A stretch of 64,000 nucleotides of DNA from Cellulomonas phragmiteti (GCF_016862775.1 NZ_BONP01000007.1:116556-180555); one strand, 5' to 3'; counted from the first letter of the stretch, positions 41,961 to 49,929 are shown. Made by a program: numbers and translations. Notes: generated from the sequence alone by a model not told the origin.

Positions 41961-42165
41961 CGCAGTGGCCCGTCGTTGCGGGCACCGGAGGGGGACCCAC
42001 ACGTACCGCTGACCGGTGTCGCACGGTCCGAGCTCCGACCGGGTCCGCGCGTTCAACAGAAAACGGCAGGACTCGTCCTCGCCGGTACGAAGGACGCGCG
42101 GGCCGGTCGGTCGGGCCGGCCGTGCGGTCCGGTGGCAGGCAGCCGGTTCACCCAGCCTGCTGCCG

Positions 42166-42171
42166 TACCCT
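42166..42171 (+). promoter_or_regulatory. -10 (TACCCT) for leaderless lnt
   Basis: TACCCT, then 6 nt, then GTG 42178. Confidence 0.5.
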
Positions 42172-42177
42172 GCTGCG

Positions 42178-43746
42178 GTGCCCCTCCCACCGTCCGCCCG
42201 CTGGCTGACGCTCGTGCTCGCCGCGGCGGGGGGATGGTTCACGCGCCTGGCGTTCCCCGAGCCCGGGTGGTCGGTACTGGCACCCCTGGGGATGGCCCTG
42301 CTGTACCTGGCGCTGCGGCGCGACTCGGCCCGCTGGAACGCGCTGGTGGGGCTGGTGTGGGGTCTGGCGTGCTTCGGCCCGATGATCCGCTGGGCGGACG
42401 AGGCCGTCGGACCGGTGCCGTGGCTCGCCCTCACCATCCTCGAGGCGTCCTACGTGGCCCTGTTCGGAGCCGCGTGGGCCTGGGCGCGGCGCGGGCACGC
42501 CGTGTGGCGCAGCGGCTGGTGGCAGCTCCTGGCGTTCGTCCTCATCTGGGTCGGGGCCGAGGAGCTGCGCTCGGCGTGGCCGTTCGGCGGGTTCCCCTGG
42601 GGTCGGCTCGCCTTCTCCCAGGCCGACTCGCCCCTGTCCGCCGTCATGTGGCTCGGGGGCACGCCACTGCTCAGCGCGGTCGTCGCAGCCCTCGGCGTCC
42701 TGTTGGCGCGCGCGGCCCTCGCGGCCGGCCAGGTGGCCCTCGGCCGCACGCTGGGTGCGCTGGGTGCCGCGGGCGGGCTCGTCGCGGCGTCGCTGCTGAT
42801 CCCGCTGGACACGGTCGCCCAGGCCGGCACGCTGCGCGTGGGCGCCGTCCAGGGCAACGTCCCCGAGCCGGGCCGCCTCGACGCCTTCGGCGAGCGTCGG
42901 CAGGTCCTCGACAACCACGTCGCCGGGACGCGTGCGCTGCTCGACCAGGTCGCGCCGGGCGAGCTGGACGTGGTCCTGTGGCCGGAGAACGGCACGGACA
43001 TCGACCCGCAGGTCGACGAGGAGGCCGCCGGGCTCATCGACGGCGTCGCCCAGGAGGTCGCCGCACCGATGCTCGTCGGTACGGTCCAGTACCCCGACAG
43101 CGGCCGCCGCTACAACACCGCCCTGCTCTGGGAGCCGGGGGTGGGCCCCGTCGCGTCGTACTCCAAGCAGCGTCCGGCCCCGTTCGCCGAGTACATCCCG
43201 ATGCGCTCGTTCGTCCGGCACTTCTCCGACGCCGTCGACCTGGTGACGCGGGACATGCTGCCCGGCACCGAACCGGGAGTCGTTCCCCTGGAGTCGTCGC
43301 GCCTCGAGCGGACCGTCGTGATCGGCGACGTCATCTGCTTCGAGGTCGCCTACGACGGGATCGTCCGCGAGGCCGTGGCCCAGGGTGGCGAGCTCCTGGT
43401 CGTCCAGACCAACAACGCGTCCTTCGGGTGGTCCGACGAGTCGACGCAGCAGCTGGCGATGTCCCGCCTGCGGGCCATCGAGCACGGCCGGGCGACGGTG
43501 CAGATCTCGACCGTCGGGGTGAGCGCGCTGATCGCGCCCAACGGGGCCGTCCTGCAGCGCACCGAGCTGTTCACCGCGGACCAGATGGTCGCGTCCCTAC
43601 CGCTGCGCGAGTCCCTGACGCCGGCCACCCGGGCGGGGGACTGGCCCGCGCTGACGGCCGACGTGCTGGCCGTGTGGGCCGTCCTGGCCGGCATGGTGGG
43701 GGCTGCGCGCCTGCGGCGCGACGAACGCCCCGACGGCCCGGCCTGA
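42178..43746 (+). CDS. lnt: Apolipoprotein N-acyltransferase
   Basis: 522 aa from GTG 42178; an in-frame GTG at 42016 would add 54 unlikely residues. Six or so N-terminal transmembrane helices (1-205), then a periplasm-facing nitrilase domain (about 220-490) and a last helix near 505. The Glu-Lys-Cys triad is visible in VVLWPENGTDID, YSKQRPAPFAEY and VICFEVAYD. Adds the third acyl chain to lipoproteins. It is convergent with rbpA, as in mycobacteria where the two are adjacent. Confidence 0.95.
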   Translation: MPLPPSARWLTLVLAAAGGWFTRLAFPEPGWSVLAPLGMALLYLALRRDSARWNALVGLVWGLACFGPMIRWADEAVGPVPWLALTILEASYVALFGAAWAWARRGHAVWRSGWWQLLAFVLIWVGAEELRSAWPFGGFPWGRLAFSQADSPLSAVMWLGGTPLLSAVVAALGVLLARAALAAGQVALGRTLGALGAAGGLVAASLLIPLDTVAQAGTLRVGAVQGNVPEPGRLDAFGERRQVLDNHVAGTRALLDQVAPGELDVVLWPENGTDIDPQVDEEAAGLIDGVAQEVAAPMLVGTVQYPDSGRRYNTALLWEPGVGPVASYSKQRPAPFAEYIPMRSFVRHFSDAVDLVTRDMLPGTEPGVVPLESSRLERTVVIGDVICFEVAYDGIVREAVAQGGELLVVQTNNASFGWSDESTQQLAMSRLRAIEHGRATVQISTVGVSALIAPNGAVLQRTELFTADQMVASLPLRESLTPATRAGDWPALTADVLAVWAVLAGMVGAARLRRDERPDGPA

Positions 43747-43769
43747 CCCCGGCGCGCCGACCCGAGTGA

Positions 43770-43793
43770 GCCGGGGTCGTCGACGACCCCGGC
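43770..43793 (+). terminator. Palindromic hairpin after lnt
   Basis: A 24-bp perfect palindrome: GCCGGGGTCG, TCGA, CGACCCCGGC. It starts 24 nt after the lnt stop. Confidence 0.75.
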
Positions 43794-43801
43794 CGGGCAG
43801 C

Positions 43802-43835
43802 ACGACGCCCCGGTGGCGGACCACCGGGGCGTCGT
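43802..43835 (-). terminator. Second hairpin, between lnt and rbpA
   Basis: Perfect 15-bp stem (ACGACGCCCCGGTGG and complement) with a CGGA loop, 29 nt beyond the rbpA stop. Together with 43770-43793 it insulates the convergent pair. Confidence 0.75.
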
Positions 43836-43864
43836 CGTCAGCGAGGCTCCCGCTCCGCGGCGCG

Positions 43865-44209
43865 TCAGGCGCTGCGGCGCAGCTTCCCGGCACGCAGCAG
43901 GCCGAGCCGCTCGTCCAGGAGCTCCTGCAGCTCGTTCACCGTGCGGCGCTCCAGGAGCATGTCCCAGTGCGTGCGCGGCGGCTTGCCGGCCTTCGCCTCG
44001 GGCTTGGACGCGTCGCGCAGCAGCGCCTCCGTGCCGCACCGGCACTCCCACACCACCGGGACGTCGGCCTCGACGGAGAACGGCAGGATGATGGTGTGCC
44101 CGTTCGGGCAGTCGTAGTGAGCCTGGAGCCGAGGGGCGAAGTCGACGCCCTCCTCGGTCTCCATGCTGTGGGACCCGATGCGCATACCGCGCAGGGACCT
44201 GTTGGCCAT
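43865..44209 (-). CDS. rbpA: RNA polymerase-binding protein RbpA
   Basis: 114 aa from ATG 44209 with GGAGG seven bases upstream. Actinobacterial factor that binds the principal sigma factor and RNA polymerase and stabilises the open complex. N-terminal tail (RSLRGMRIGSHSMETEEGV), a central core with paired CP/CRCG cysteines (YDCPNGHTIILPF, WECRCGTEALL), and the C-terminal sigma-interacting helix (THWDMLLERRTVNELQELL). In Streptomyces it is under SigR; a SigR-type promoter is present here. Confidence 0.96.
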   Translation of the reverse strand: MANRSLRGMRIGSHSMETEEGVDFAPRLQAHYDCPNGHTIILPFSVEADVPVVWECRCGTEALLRDASKPEAKAGKPPRTHWDMLLERRTVNELQELLDERLGLLRAGKLRRSA

Positions 44210-44298
44210 GGTGGACCTCCGTGCCGTGTCGTCCCGGTAGCCCGTGCCTGCCGGGCCCTGCCGGGTCGTGAGTCGAATCGTTCTGCTACCTGACCCTC

Positions 44299-44324
44299 AA
44301 CGTGGGCGGGGACCACGATGTTCC
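44299..44324 (-). promoter_or_regulatory. SigR-type promoter GGAAC-N18-GTT for rbpA
   Basis: On the minus strand GGAAC (44324-44320) and GTT (44301-44299) are separated by exactly 18 nt. Transcription would begin near 44290, giving an ~80-nt leader to ATG 44209. Confidence 0.6.
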
Positions 44325-44476
44325 GGCCCGCCGTGAAGGTCTGGTGAACACACACTCTGTCAGCAACGCGGGTCCGTCGCGCGCCGGATCCGGGGGAGGG
44401 GAGCGTCATCCGCCCGCACGACGCGGGTGGGATGCTCCGGTCGGGTGGCGTGGCGGGCCGGGTCTGCGGGTCTGCC

Positions 44477-44482
44477 TAGTCT
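44477..44482 (+). promoter_or_regulatory. -10 (TAGTCT) for leaderless aldo/keto reductase gene
   Basis: TAGTCT, then 7 nt, then ATG 44490. Confidence 0.55.
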
Positions 44483-44489
44483 GGTGAGC

Positions 44490-45443
44490 ATGACCATGAC
44501 GTACCGCCGGCTCGGCGACAGCGGCCTGACCGTCTCGACGGCCGGCCTGGGATGCAACACGTTCGGCGCGACCCTGGCCCCGGACGGCGTCGCCGAGGTC
44601 GTCGCTGCGGCGCTCGACGCGGGCGTCACGTTCTTCGACACCGCCGACGTGTACGGGGGAGCGCCGGGGCAGAGCGAGGAGCTGCTGGGGGCCGCGCTGC
44701 GGGGTCGACGCGACGACGTCGTCGTGGCGACGAAGTTCGGTGCCGACGCCGGCGGGCTCAACGGGGCGGACTGGGGCGCACGAGGGTCGCGCCGCTACGT
44801 CCGCCGCGCGATCGAGGGCTCGCTGCGCCGCCTCGGCACGGCCCACGTCGACCTCTACCAGCTGCACACCCCCGATCCGGCGACCCCCGTCGAGGAGACG
44901 CTGGCCGCCCTGCACGAGCTGGTGGTGGAGGGCAAGGTCCGGTACCTCGGGTCGTCGAACCTCACGGCGTGGCAGGTCGTGGACGCCGACTGGGTCGCGC
45001 GCTCGGCCGGCACCGCGCCGTTCGTGTCGGCGCAGAACCGGTACAACCTGCTCGACCGCGCTGCCGAGGCCGACCTCGTGCCCGCGGCCGAGCACGTCGG
45101 GGTCGGCATCCTGCCCTACGTCCCGCTCGCCTCGGGCCTCCTCACGGGCAAGTACCGACGCGGCGAGGCCGCCCCCGAGGGCAGCCGCCTGTCGCGCATG
45201 CCGGACCGGCTGGCCGCCGCGGACTTCGACCGTGTCGAGGCACTGTCCGCCCTCGCCGAGCAGTGGGACGTCGACCTGCCGACCCTCGCGCTCGGCGGGC
45301 TGGCCGCCCAGCCGGGCGTCACGTCGATCATCGCCGGTGCGCGGACCCCGCAGCAGGTGCGTGCGAACGTCGCGGCGTCGCTGTGGGAGCCGACGCTCGA
45401 GCAGCTCACCGCGATCGACGAGGCGTCGCCCGGACCCGTCTGA
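44490..45443 (+). CDS. Aldo/keto reductase
   Basis: 317 aa from ATG 44490. NADPH-dependent TIM-barrel oxidoreductase. TYRRLGDSGLTVSTAGLG start, FFDTADVYGGAPGQSEELLG with catalytic Asp and Tyr, VVATKFG with the Lys, HVDLYQLHTPDP with the His, and a C-terminal coenzyme loop SIIAGARTPQQV. It is closest to the general oxidoreductase (YajO/PdxI-like) branch. The substrate is unknown. Confidence 0.93.
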   Translation: MTMTYRRLGDSGLTVSTAGLGCNTFGATLAPDGVAEVVAAALDAGVTFFDTADVYGGAPGQSEELLGAALRGRRDDVVVATKFGADAGGLNGADWGARGSRRYVRRAIEGSLRRLGTAHVDLYQLHTPDPATPVEETLAALHELVVEGKVRYLGSSNLTAWQVVDADWVARSAGTAPFVSAQNRYNLLDRAAEADLVPAAEHVGVGILPYVPLASGLLTGKYRRGEAAPEGSRLSRMPDRLAAADFDRVEALSALAEQWDVDLPTLALGGLAAQPGVTSIIAGARTPQQVRANVAASLWEPTLEQLTAIDEASPGPV

Positions 45444-45475
45444 CCCGTGCGACCGACGCGCTGCCGGACGCCGAC

Positions 45476-45928
45476 TCACGGCGCCAGGACGCGTGCCCGG
45501 TGCTCACCGACCGCGACGACGGCGCTCACCGCCACTCCCTGGTCGGCCGTCGCGGTCCGCAGCGCGTGCTCCCACGACCTCTCGAAGGCGCCACGGTCAC
45601 CGCCGGCCGCCCGCACGATCGCGACCGCGATCGACCCGCCCGGCGCGTCGTGGGCGAGGATGTCCGCCATCGCGACGACGACCTGACGGACGTGGGCGGG
45701 ATCGGGCTGCAGCGGGATCCCCACCAGCGGCAGGACGACCGGCAGCATCATGCCGCCGGCGTCGATCAGCACGATCCACAGTGCCGGTGGGCCGGCGCGT
45801 TCGGGGCCCACCAGCGAGATCATCACGTCGAGGATCTCGTCGACGTCGCGCACCGGGTGGGCCGGCAACGCCGGCAGGTCGTCGTCCGGTCCGGGCGCCG
45901 CCCATCCGGGCGTCTCGGGCGTGTTCAT
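45476..45928 (-). CDS. Hypothetical protein
   Basis: 150 aa from ATG 45928; upstream in-frame codons give low-complexity sequence. The protein looks globular and cytosolic: an acidic N-terminus, then VRDVDEILDVMISLVGPE, a hydrophobic LWIVLIDAGGMMLPVVLPLVG stretch that could be a buried beta core, and AVAIVRAAGGDRGAFERSWEHAL. The tail half resembles the regular beta-alpha pattern of DUF4192-like proteins, but I cannot assign a family. It is convergent with the aldo/keto reductase gene. Confidence 0.65.
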   Translation of the reverse strand: MNTPETPGWAAPGPDDDLPALPAHPVRDVDEILDVMISLVGPERAGPPALWIVLIDAGGMMLPVVLPLVGIPLQPDPAHVRQVVVAMADILAHDAPGGSIAVAIVRAAGGDRGAFERSWEHALRTATADQGVAVSAVVAVGEHRARVLAP

Positions 45929-46297
45929 GGCACGAGGCTGCTGCCGTGCACCCGGGCCCGACGCCGCGGCGCCACGATCTGTGGACCGATGTCGCACGAT
46001 GTCGACCTGTGGTCGGCTCGGACCCGGGCCCGATCGCAGTGCCCGAGCAGGCCCCACCGGAGCGCCGATAATGTGCATTATGACAATCCAGCGGAGCTGA
46101 GCGACCACCGACCCGCCCGATGCCCTCCCCGGGCGGTCGGCGGCCAGGGCGTCGGCGTCCAGGACGTGGACGACCCACGACGTGTCTCGCCGCTGCCGGG
46201 CGCGTCGTCCCGTCCACCCCGTACGATCTGGCCAGGTCCAGGGACCCCGTCCGGCTGTCGTCGGTCCGGCGTCCGCGCACCCCGTAAGGAGAGCTCC
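45929..46297 (+). other. Gene-free region upstream of the desaturase
   Basis: 369 bp between the divergent hypothetical gene and the leader ORF. It contains the AT-rich palindrome at 46068-46081 and a TACGAT hexamer at 46222-46227 that could be the desaturase -10 (leader of ~65 nt to ATG 46298). Nothing else is recognisable. Confidence 0.55.
46068..46081 (+). promoter_or_regulatory. AT-rich palindrome ATAATG-TG-CATTAT
   Basis: A 14-bp dyad with 6-bp arms and a 2-nt centre, 11 of 14 bases A/T in a ~73% GC setting. It lies between two divergent genes and is a candidate binding site for a dimeric regulator. Confidence 0.5.
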
Positions 46298-46366
46298 ATG
46301 CACGTCCACCGCTCCTCACGCCCCGCACGCCGCGGCGGCCCCGCGACGACGACCAGGGCGAGGTAG
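46298..46366 (+). CDS. Candidate 22-aa leader peptide before the desaturase
   Basis: ATG 46298 is preceded by AAGGAG at 46286-46291, a better ribosome site than that of the gene downstream. It encodes 22 residues, starting MHVHRSSRPARRGG, six of them Arg, and stops (TAG 46364-46366) 3 nt before the desaturase ATG. Translation would deliver ribosomes onto the next start. No homologue is recognised; it may be only a coupling ORF. Confidence 0.45.
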   Translation: MHVHRSSRPARRGGPATTTRAR

Positions 46367-46369
46367 AGC

Positions 46370-47467
46370 ATGGACATGCACCAGGTCCCCGCGACCGCCG
46401 TGCGCGAGGGCACGCGCGTGCGCGACCGGGTCGTCAGCGACTTCACCGCCCTGAGCCGCACCGTGGAGGCCGCCGGCCTGCTGCGCCGCCGGCACGCCTA
46501 CTACTGGACGCGGTTCGTGGTGCTGACCGTGCTGCTGGCCGCCCTCGTGGCCGCGCTCGTGCTGGGTGGCCCGTCCTGGTGGCAGCTGGTGACCGCGGCC
46601 CTTCTGGCAGTCGTGCTCGGCCAGGTGATGTTCCTCGGCCACGACGCCGCCCACCGCCAGATCTTCGACTCCGGGCGCTGGAACGACTGGGCCAGCCTGG
46701 TCATCGCGAACCTCTACGCCGGGATGAGCTACGGCTGGTGGCAGCACAAGCACTCGCGCCACCACGCCAAGCCGAACCAGATCGGCGCCGACCCCGACAT
46801 CGGGACCGGCGTGCTCGCGTTCCACACCGAGGACCTCCCCGCCGCGCGCACCGGCCTCAAGGGCTGGTTGACGCAGCGTCAGGGCTGGCTGTTCTTCCCG
46901 CTCCTGCTGCTCGAGGGCCTCAACCTGCACGTCTCGGGGGTCAAGACGATCTTCGGACGCGGTCCCGTCAAGCGACGCCCCGTCGAGATCGCCTTCGTCA
47001 CCGCGCGGATCGGCGGCTACCTGGCCCTGGTGTTCTGGGTGCTGCCCGTCGGGATGGCCTTCGCCTTCCTGGGCGTGCAGCTCGGCCTGTTCGGCCTGTA
47101 CATGGGCGCGGTCTTCGCCCCCAACCACAAGGGCATGCCGCTGGTCCCCCGCGACGCACGCGTCGACTTCCTCCGGCGGCAGGTGCTCATGAGCCGCAAC
47201 GTGCGCGGCGGACGCCTCACCGACCTGTTCATGGGCGGGCTCAACTACCAGATCGAGCACCACCTCTTCCCCAGCATGCCCCGTCCGCACCTGCGGCAGG
47301 TGCAGCCGACCGTCCGCGCCTTCTGCGCCGAGCGCGGCATCCCCTACACGGAGACGTCGCTGCTCGAGTCGTACGGGATCGTGGTGCGGCACCTCAACGC
47401 GGTCGGGCTCGCGGCGCGCGACCCGTTCCAGTGCCCCCTGACCGAGCAGTACCGGTCGGTGCGCTGA
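46370..47467 (+). CDS. Membrane fatty-acid desaturase
   Basis: 365 aa from ATG 46370. Three histidine boxes of the acyl-lipid desaturase family: HDAAHR (about 84-89), HKHSRHH (about 125-131) and QIEHHLF (about 295-301). Four or more transmembrane helices (47-65, 68-85, 187-228 region). It most resembles linoleoyl-CoA (delta-6-type) desaturases of actinobacteria, with a di-iron centre; the exact position of desaturation cannot be told. It needs a ferredoxin or flavoprotein partner, not seen here. Confidence 0.93.
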   Translation: MDMHQVPATAVREGTRVRDRVVSDFTALSRTVEAAGLLRRRHAYYWTRFVVLTVLLAALVAALVLGGPSWWQLVTAALLAVVLGQVMFLGHDAAHRQIFDSGRWNDWASLVIANLYAGMSYGWWQHKHSRHHAKPNQIGADPDIGTGVLAFHTEDLPAARTGLKGWLTQRQGWLFFPLLLLEGLNLHVSGVKTIFGRGPVKRRPVEIAFVTARIGGYLALVFWVLPVGMAFAFLGVQLGLFGLYMGAVFAPNHKGMPLVPRDARVDFLRRQVLMSRNVRGGRLTDLFMGGLNYQIEHHLFPSMPRPHLRQVQPTVRAFCAERGIPYTETSLLESYGIVVRHLNAVGLAARDPFQCPLTEQYRSVR

Positions 47468-47473
47468 GCACCG

Positions 47474-47500
47474 GTGCCGGGTCCTCGCCGGACCCGGCAC
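47474..47500 (+). terminator. Hairpin between the desaturase and acetyltransferase genes
   Basis: Perfect 11-bp stem GTGCCGGGTCC/GGACCCGGCAC with a TCGCC loop between convergent genes; it serves either direction. Confidence 0.75.
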
Positions 47501-47507
47501 GCGCCGC

Positions 47508-48032
47508 TCAGGTTCCGATCAGTCCCCCGCGGGCCGTGTGACGCACGTAGCGCTCCTCCGTGCGGTCGGGATCGCGCGGCAGCACCTGCCGCTCCCCCGT
47601 CCGGGTGAAGCCGGCGCGCACGTACAGGTCCACGGCCGAGGCGTTGTCGTCCACGACCCACAGGGACACCGTCGAGGCACCCTGGGCCGCGCCGCCGCGC
47701 ACCACGGCGTCCAGCAGGGACCAGCCGATCCCCTGCCGACGGACCTCCGGCGCCACCCACAGCGACACGACGTGGCGGTCGTCCTCCGGCGACCCCGGCT
47801 CCTGGACGAGCGAGACGAGCCCGCGCGGCTCCCCCGCGTCGTCCACCGCGACCCAGGTCGCGCTGGTGCGCAGGCGCATCCGCCAGTGCGACTCGGCGAA
47901 GCGCTCCTCGCGGGTCAGGGACGACCCGAACGCGTCCGGTGACTCGCGCAGCGAGCGGAGCCGGACGTCACGAACCGTCTGCCAGTCGTCCTCGTCGACG
48001 TGTCGGATCAGCACCGGCTCAGCATGCCTCAT
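47508..48032 (-). CDS. GNAT-family N-acetyltransferase
   Basis: 174 aa from ATG 48032. GNAT fold with the acetyl-CoA loop LWVAPEVRRQGIGWSLLDAVV (about 91-111) and the C-terminal VDDNASAVDLYVRAGFTRTGERQVL typical of small-molecule or protein N-acetyltransferases. Conserved FGSSLTREERFAESHW near residue 35 is common in stress-linked GNATs. The substrate is unknown. Confidence 0.88.
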   Translation of the reverse strand: MRHAEPVLIRHVDEDDWQTVRDVRLRSLRESPDAFGSSLTREERFAESHWRMRLRTSATWVAVDDAGEPRGLVSLVQEPGSPEDDRHVVSLWVAPEVRRQGIGWSLLDAVVRGGAAQGASTVSLWVVDDNASAVDLYVRAGFTRTGERQVLPRDPDRTEERYVRHTARGGLIGT

Positions 48033-48059
48033 CCGCGCAGCAGATCGCCCGTGGCACGC

Positions 48060-48275
48060 TCACCCGACCTCGCGTGCCGTCGGCCCCTCGTCGCGCACAC
48101 CGTGGGAGTCGGCCAGCAGCACGTCGTCACCGTCGGTGACCAGCGCGTCGCCACCGTGTCCGGCAGGGTCCGGGACGGCCCGGGCGACGTCGGCGACCTC
48201 CTCCTCCGGGCGCGGCGGGACGCTCTCGTCGTACTCCAGCTCGGGTACCTGCTCGGCATCGAACGACTCGGTCAT
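48060..48275 (-). CDS. Small acidic hypothetical protein
   Basis: 71 aa from ATG 48275, preceded by AAGGAGG five bases upstream, a near-perfect ribosome site. It is rich in Asp and Glu with no hydrophobic core, probably disordered (ELEYDESVPPRPEEEVADV). I recognise no family. The strong ribosome site and clean start argue for a real gene. Confidence 0.6.
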   Translation of the reverse strand: MTESFDAEQVPELEYDESVPPRPEEEVADVARAVPDPAGHGGDALVTDGDDVLLADSHGVRDEGPTAREVG

Positions 48276-48337
48276 GTCGGCCTCCTTCCGGCGGCGACCA
48301 CGCTAGCCGCCGCGCCTCGCAGCGGCGACCGGGCGTG

Positions 48338-48982
48338 CTAGGGGACGTGCACGCTGCTGCCCGGCTCCGGCGTCAGGACCTCGGCCGCCGTCAGCTGGCC
48401 CAGCATCCGGACGGCAGCGGCACGCCCCAGGTCGCTGAGCAGGGCGTCGTGGATCGGCACGACACGACGCGGCGCGACGGCGCGCACGTGGTCGACCACG
48501 TCCCCGAGCCGCAGCCACGGGGCGCCGACGGGCTCCAGCAGGACGTCCACCGGGGTCCCGGCCGGCGGCCGGGTGTACGAGTCGCCCGGGTGCAGGACGG
48601 AGCCGTCGACGAGGTACGCCACGTTCGCCGGGCGCGGGACGTCGGCGTGGATGACCTCGTGCAGCTCGCCGAGGACCTCGACGCCCACCCCGACGACCTC
48701 GAACCTGTCCCCCGCCCGCACGGCGTGCAGCCGCTCACGGCGCGCGCCCGCGGCCGCCAGCGCGTCGAGGACCTGCTCGGGACCCCGGACCTCGACGTCG
48801 ACGGCGGCGGCGATCGCGTCGACGTCGACGTGGTCGGGGTGCACGTGCGTGATCAGGACGACCCCCACCCCCTGGAGCGCCGCGGGGACGTCGCTGAACG
48901 AGCCGGGGTCGATGCTGAACGAGCCGTGCGCGGTGTCGATCCGCACGCAGGCGTGCCCGAGGCGCGTGAGGGTGAGTGCCAT
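48338..48982 (-). CDS. MBL-fold metal-dependent hydrolase
   Basis: 214 aa from ATG 48982, with CAGGAT 7 nt upstream on the minus strand; an ATG three codons earlier (48991) is possible. Metallo-beta-lactamase fold of the UlaG/YtnP-like type: LTRLGHACVRI start, the metal motif LITHVHPDHVDVDAI, the later LHPGDSYTRPP with Asp, and VVPIHDALL with His. Cytosolic; the substrate is unknown. Confidence 0.88.
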   Translation of the reverse strand: MALTLTRLGHACVRIDTAHGSFSIDPGSFSDVPAALQGVGVVLITHVHPDHVDVDAIAAAVDVEVRGPEQVLDALAAAGARRERLHAVRAGDRFEVVGVGVEVLGELHEVIHADVPRPANVAYLVDGSVLHPGDSYTRPPAGTPVDVLLEPVGAPWLRLGDVVDHVRAVAPRRVVPIHDALLSDLGRAAAVRMLGQLTAAEVLTPEPGSSVHVP

Positions 48983-49083
48983 ACCGCCCATCCTGGCGCA
49001 GATCAGGGCGCACGTCCCGGCCGTCCGGGCGACGGTGACACGCGCACGGACCCGGGCGTTTCGTGACCGGCGCCTCCCCCGGA

Positions 49084-49089
49084 TACGGT
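49084..49089 (+). promoter_or_regulatory. -10 (TACGGT) for leaderless parA-like gene
   Basis: TACGGT, then 6 nt, then GTG 49096. Confidence 0.5.
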
Positions 49090-49095
49090 TGCCGC

Positions 49096-49860
49096 GTGCT
49101 GGTCCTCGGTGTGTGCAGCCTCAAGGGTGGTGTGGGCAAGACCTCCGTGACGCTCGGGCTCGCCTCGGCAGCCCTGGAGCGCGGCCTGCGGACGCTGGTC
49201 GTCGACCTCGACCCGCAGGGCGACTCGACCATGGCGCTCGGCACCGCGGCCGGCCAGGGCGACGTCGCGTCCGTCCTGGACGCCCCGTCGTCCCAGTCCG
49301 TCGCCGCAGCCACGGCGCCGTCGTCCTGGGCCGACCACGGGCTGGACGTGCTCGTGGGCTCCGAGCGCTCGGTGCTCCACGACCGCGTCGACGACAGCGA
49401 CGCGGGCCGGCTGCGCGCCGCGCTGTCGTGGGTCTCGGGCTACGACCTCGTCCTCATCGACTGCCCGCCCTCGCTCGGCGGCCTGACGCGCACCGGGTTG
49501 ACCGCGTGCGACCGCGCCGTGGTCGTCACCGAGCCCGGGCTGTTCGCCGTCATGGCCGTCGGCCGCGCCATGCGCACCATCGACGAGCTCCGCCGCGGGC
49601 CTGCACCGTCGCTGCAGCCGCTGGGCATCGTGGTCAACCGGGTCAGGGCCCGGTCGGTCGAGCAGGCGTACCGCCTGCAGGAGCTGCAGACCCTCTACGG
49701 GCCGCTCGTGCTCACTCCCAACGTGCCCGAGCGTGCGGCGCTGCAGCAGGCGCAGGGAGCCGCTCAGCCCGTCCACGTGTGGCCCGGCGCAGCGGCAGCC
49801 GAGCTGGCCGACGTGTTCGACCAGCTGCTGGACCGCGCGGTCCGCGCACCACGCCGCTGA
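49096..49860 (+). CDS. ParA-family ATPase (orphan)
   Basis: 254 aa from GTG 49096, which gives the family start LVLGVCSLKGGVGKT and fits the TACGGT spacing. Deviant Walker A KGGVGKTSVTLG with the signature Lys, VDLDPQGDSTMALG, and Walker B LVLIDCPPSLGGLT. ParA/Soj proteins form ATP-dependent dimers on DNA and move cargo. No parB or parS-like repeat is nearby, so it is an orphan, not the chromosomal segregation ParA, which normally lies near oriC. It is convergent with the MerR gene. Confidence 0.88.
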   Translation: MLVLGVCSLKGGVGKTSVTLGLASAALERGLRTLVVDLDPQGDSTMALGTAAGQGDVASVLDAPSSQSVAAATAPSSWADHGLDVLVGSERSVLHDRVDDSDAGRLRAALSWVSGYDLVLIDCPPSLGGLTRTGLTACDRAVVVTEPGLFAVMAVGRAMRTIDELRRGPAPSLQPLGIVVNRVRARSVEQAYRLQELQTLYGPLVLTPNVPERAALQQAQGAAQPVHVWPGAAAAELADVFDQLLDRAVRAPRR

Positions 49861-49929
49861 CCGCCCGGCCGCCACGCCGTCGCGCGGACGTCGTCACCGC
49901 GGCGCGGACGCTGCGCGGTGAGGGCGTCG

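Larger units (their letters stand above)
41756..42177 (+). other. 422-bp gene-free region before lnt
   Basis: Holds a small hairpin (CACCC/GGGTG, 41767-41783) followed by an A5 run, an everted TCACA/TGTGA pair, a consensus-like promoter at 41933-41960, and about 210 bp of unexplained sequence to the lnt start. The region 42016-42177 is open in the lnt frame but reads as low-complexity Arg/Ser/Pro. No conserved protein is seen. Confidence 0.6.

Noticed and set aside
42016..42177. N-terminal extension of lnt
   Set aside because: 54 residues of Arg/Ser/Pro-rich sequence with no membrane character; GTG 42178 fits both the family start and the leaderless pattern.
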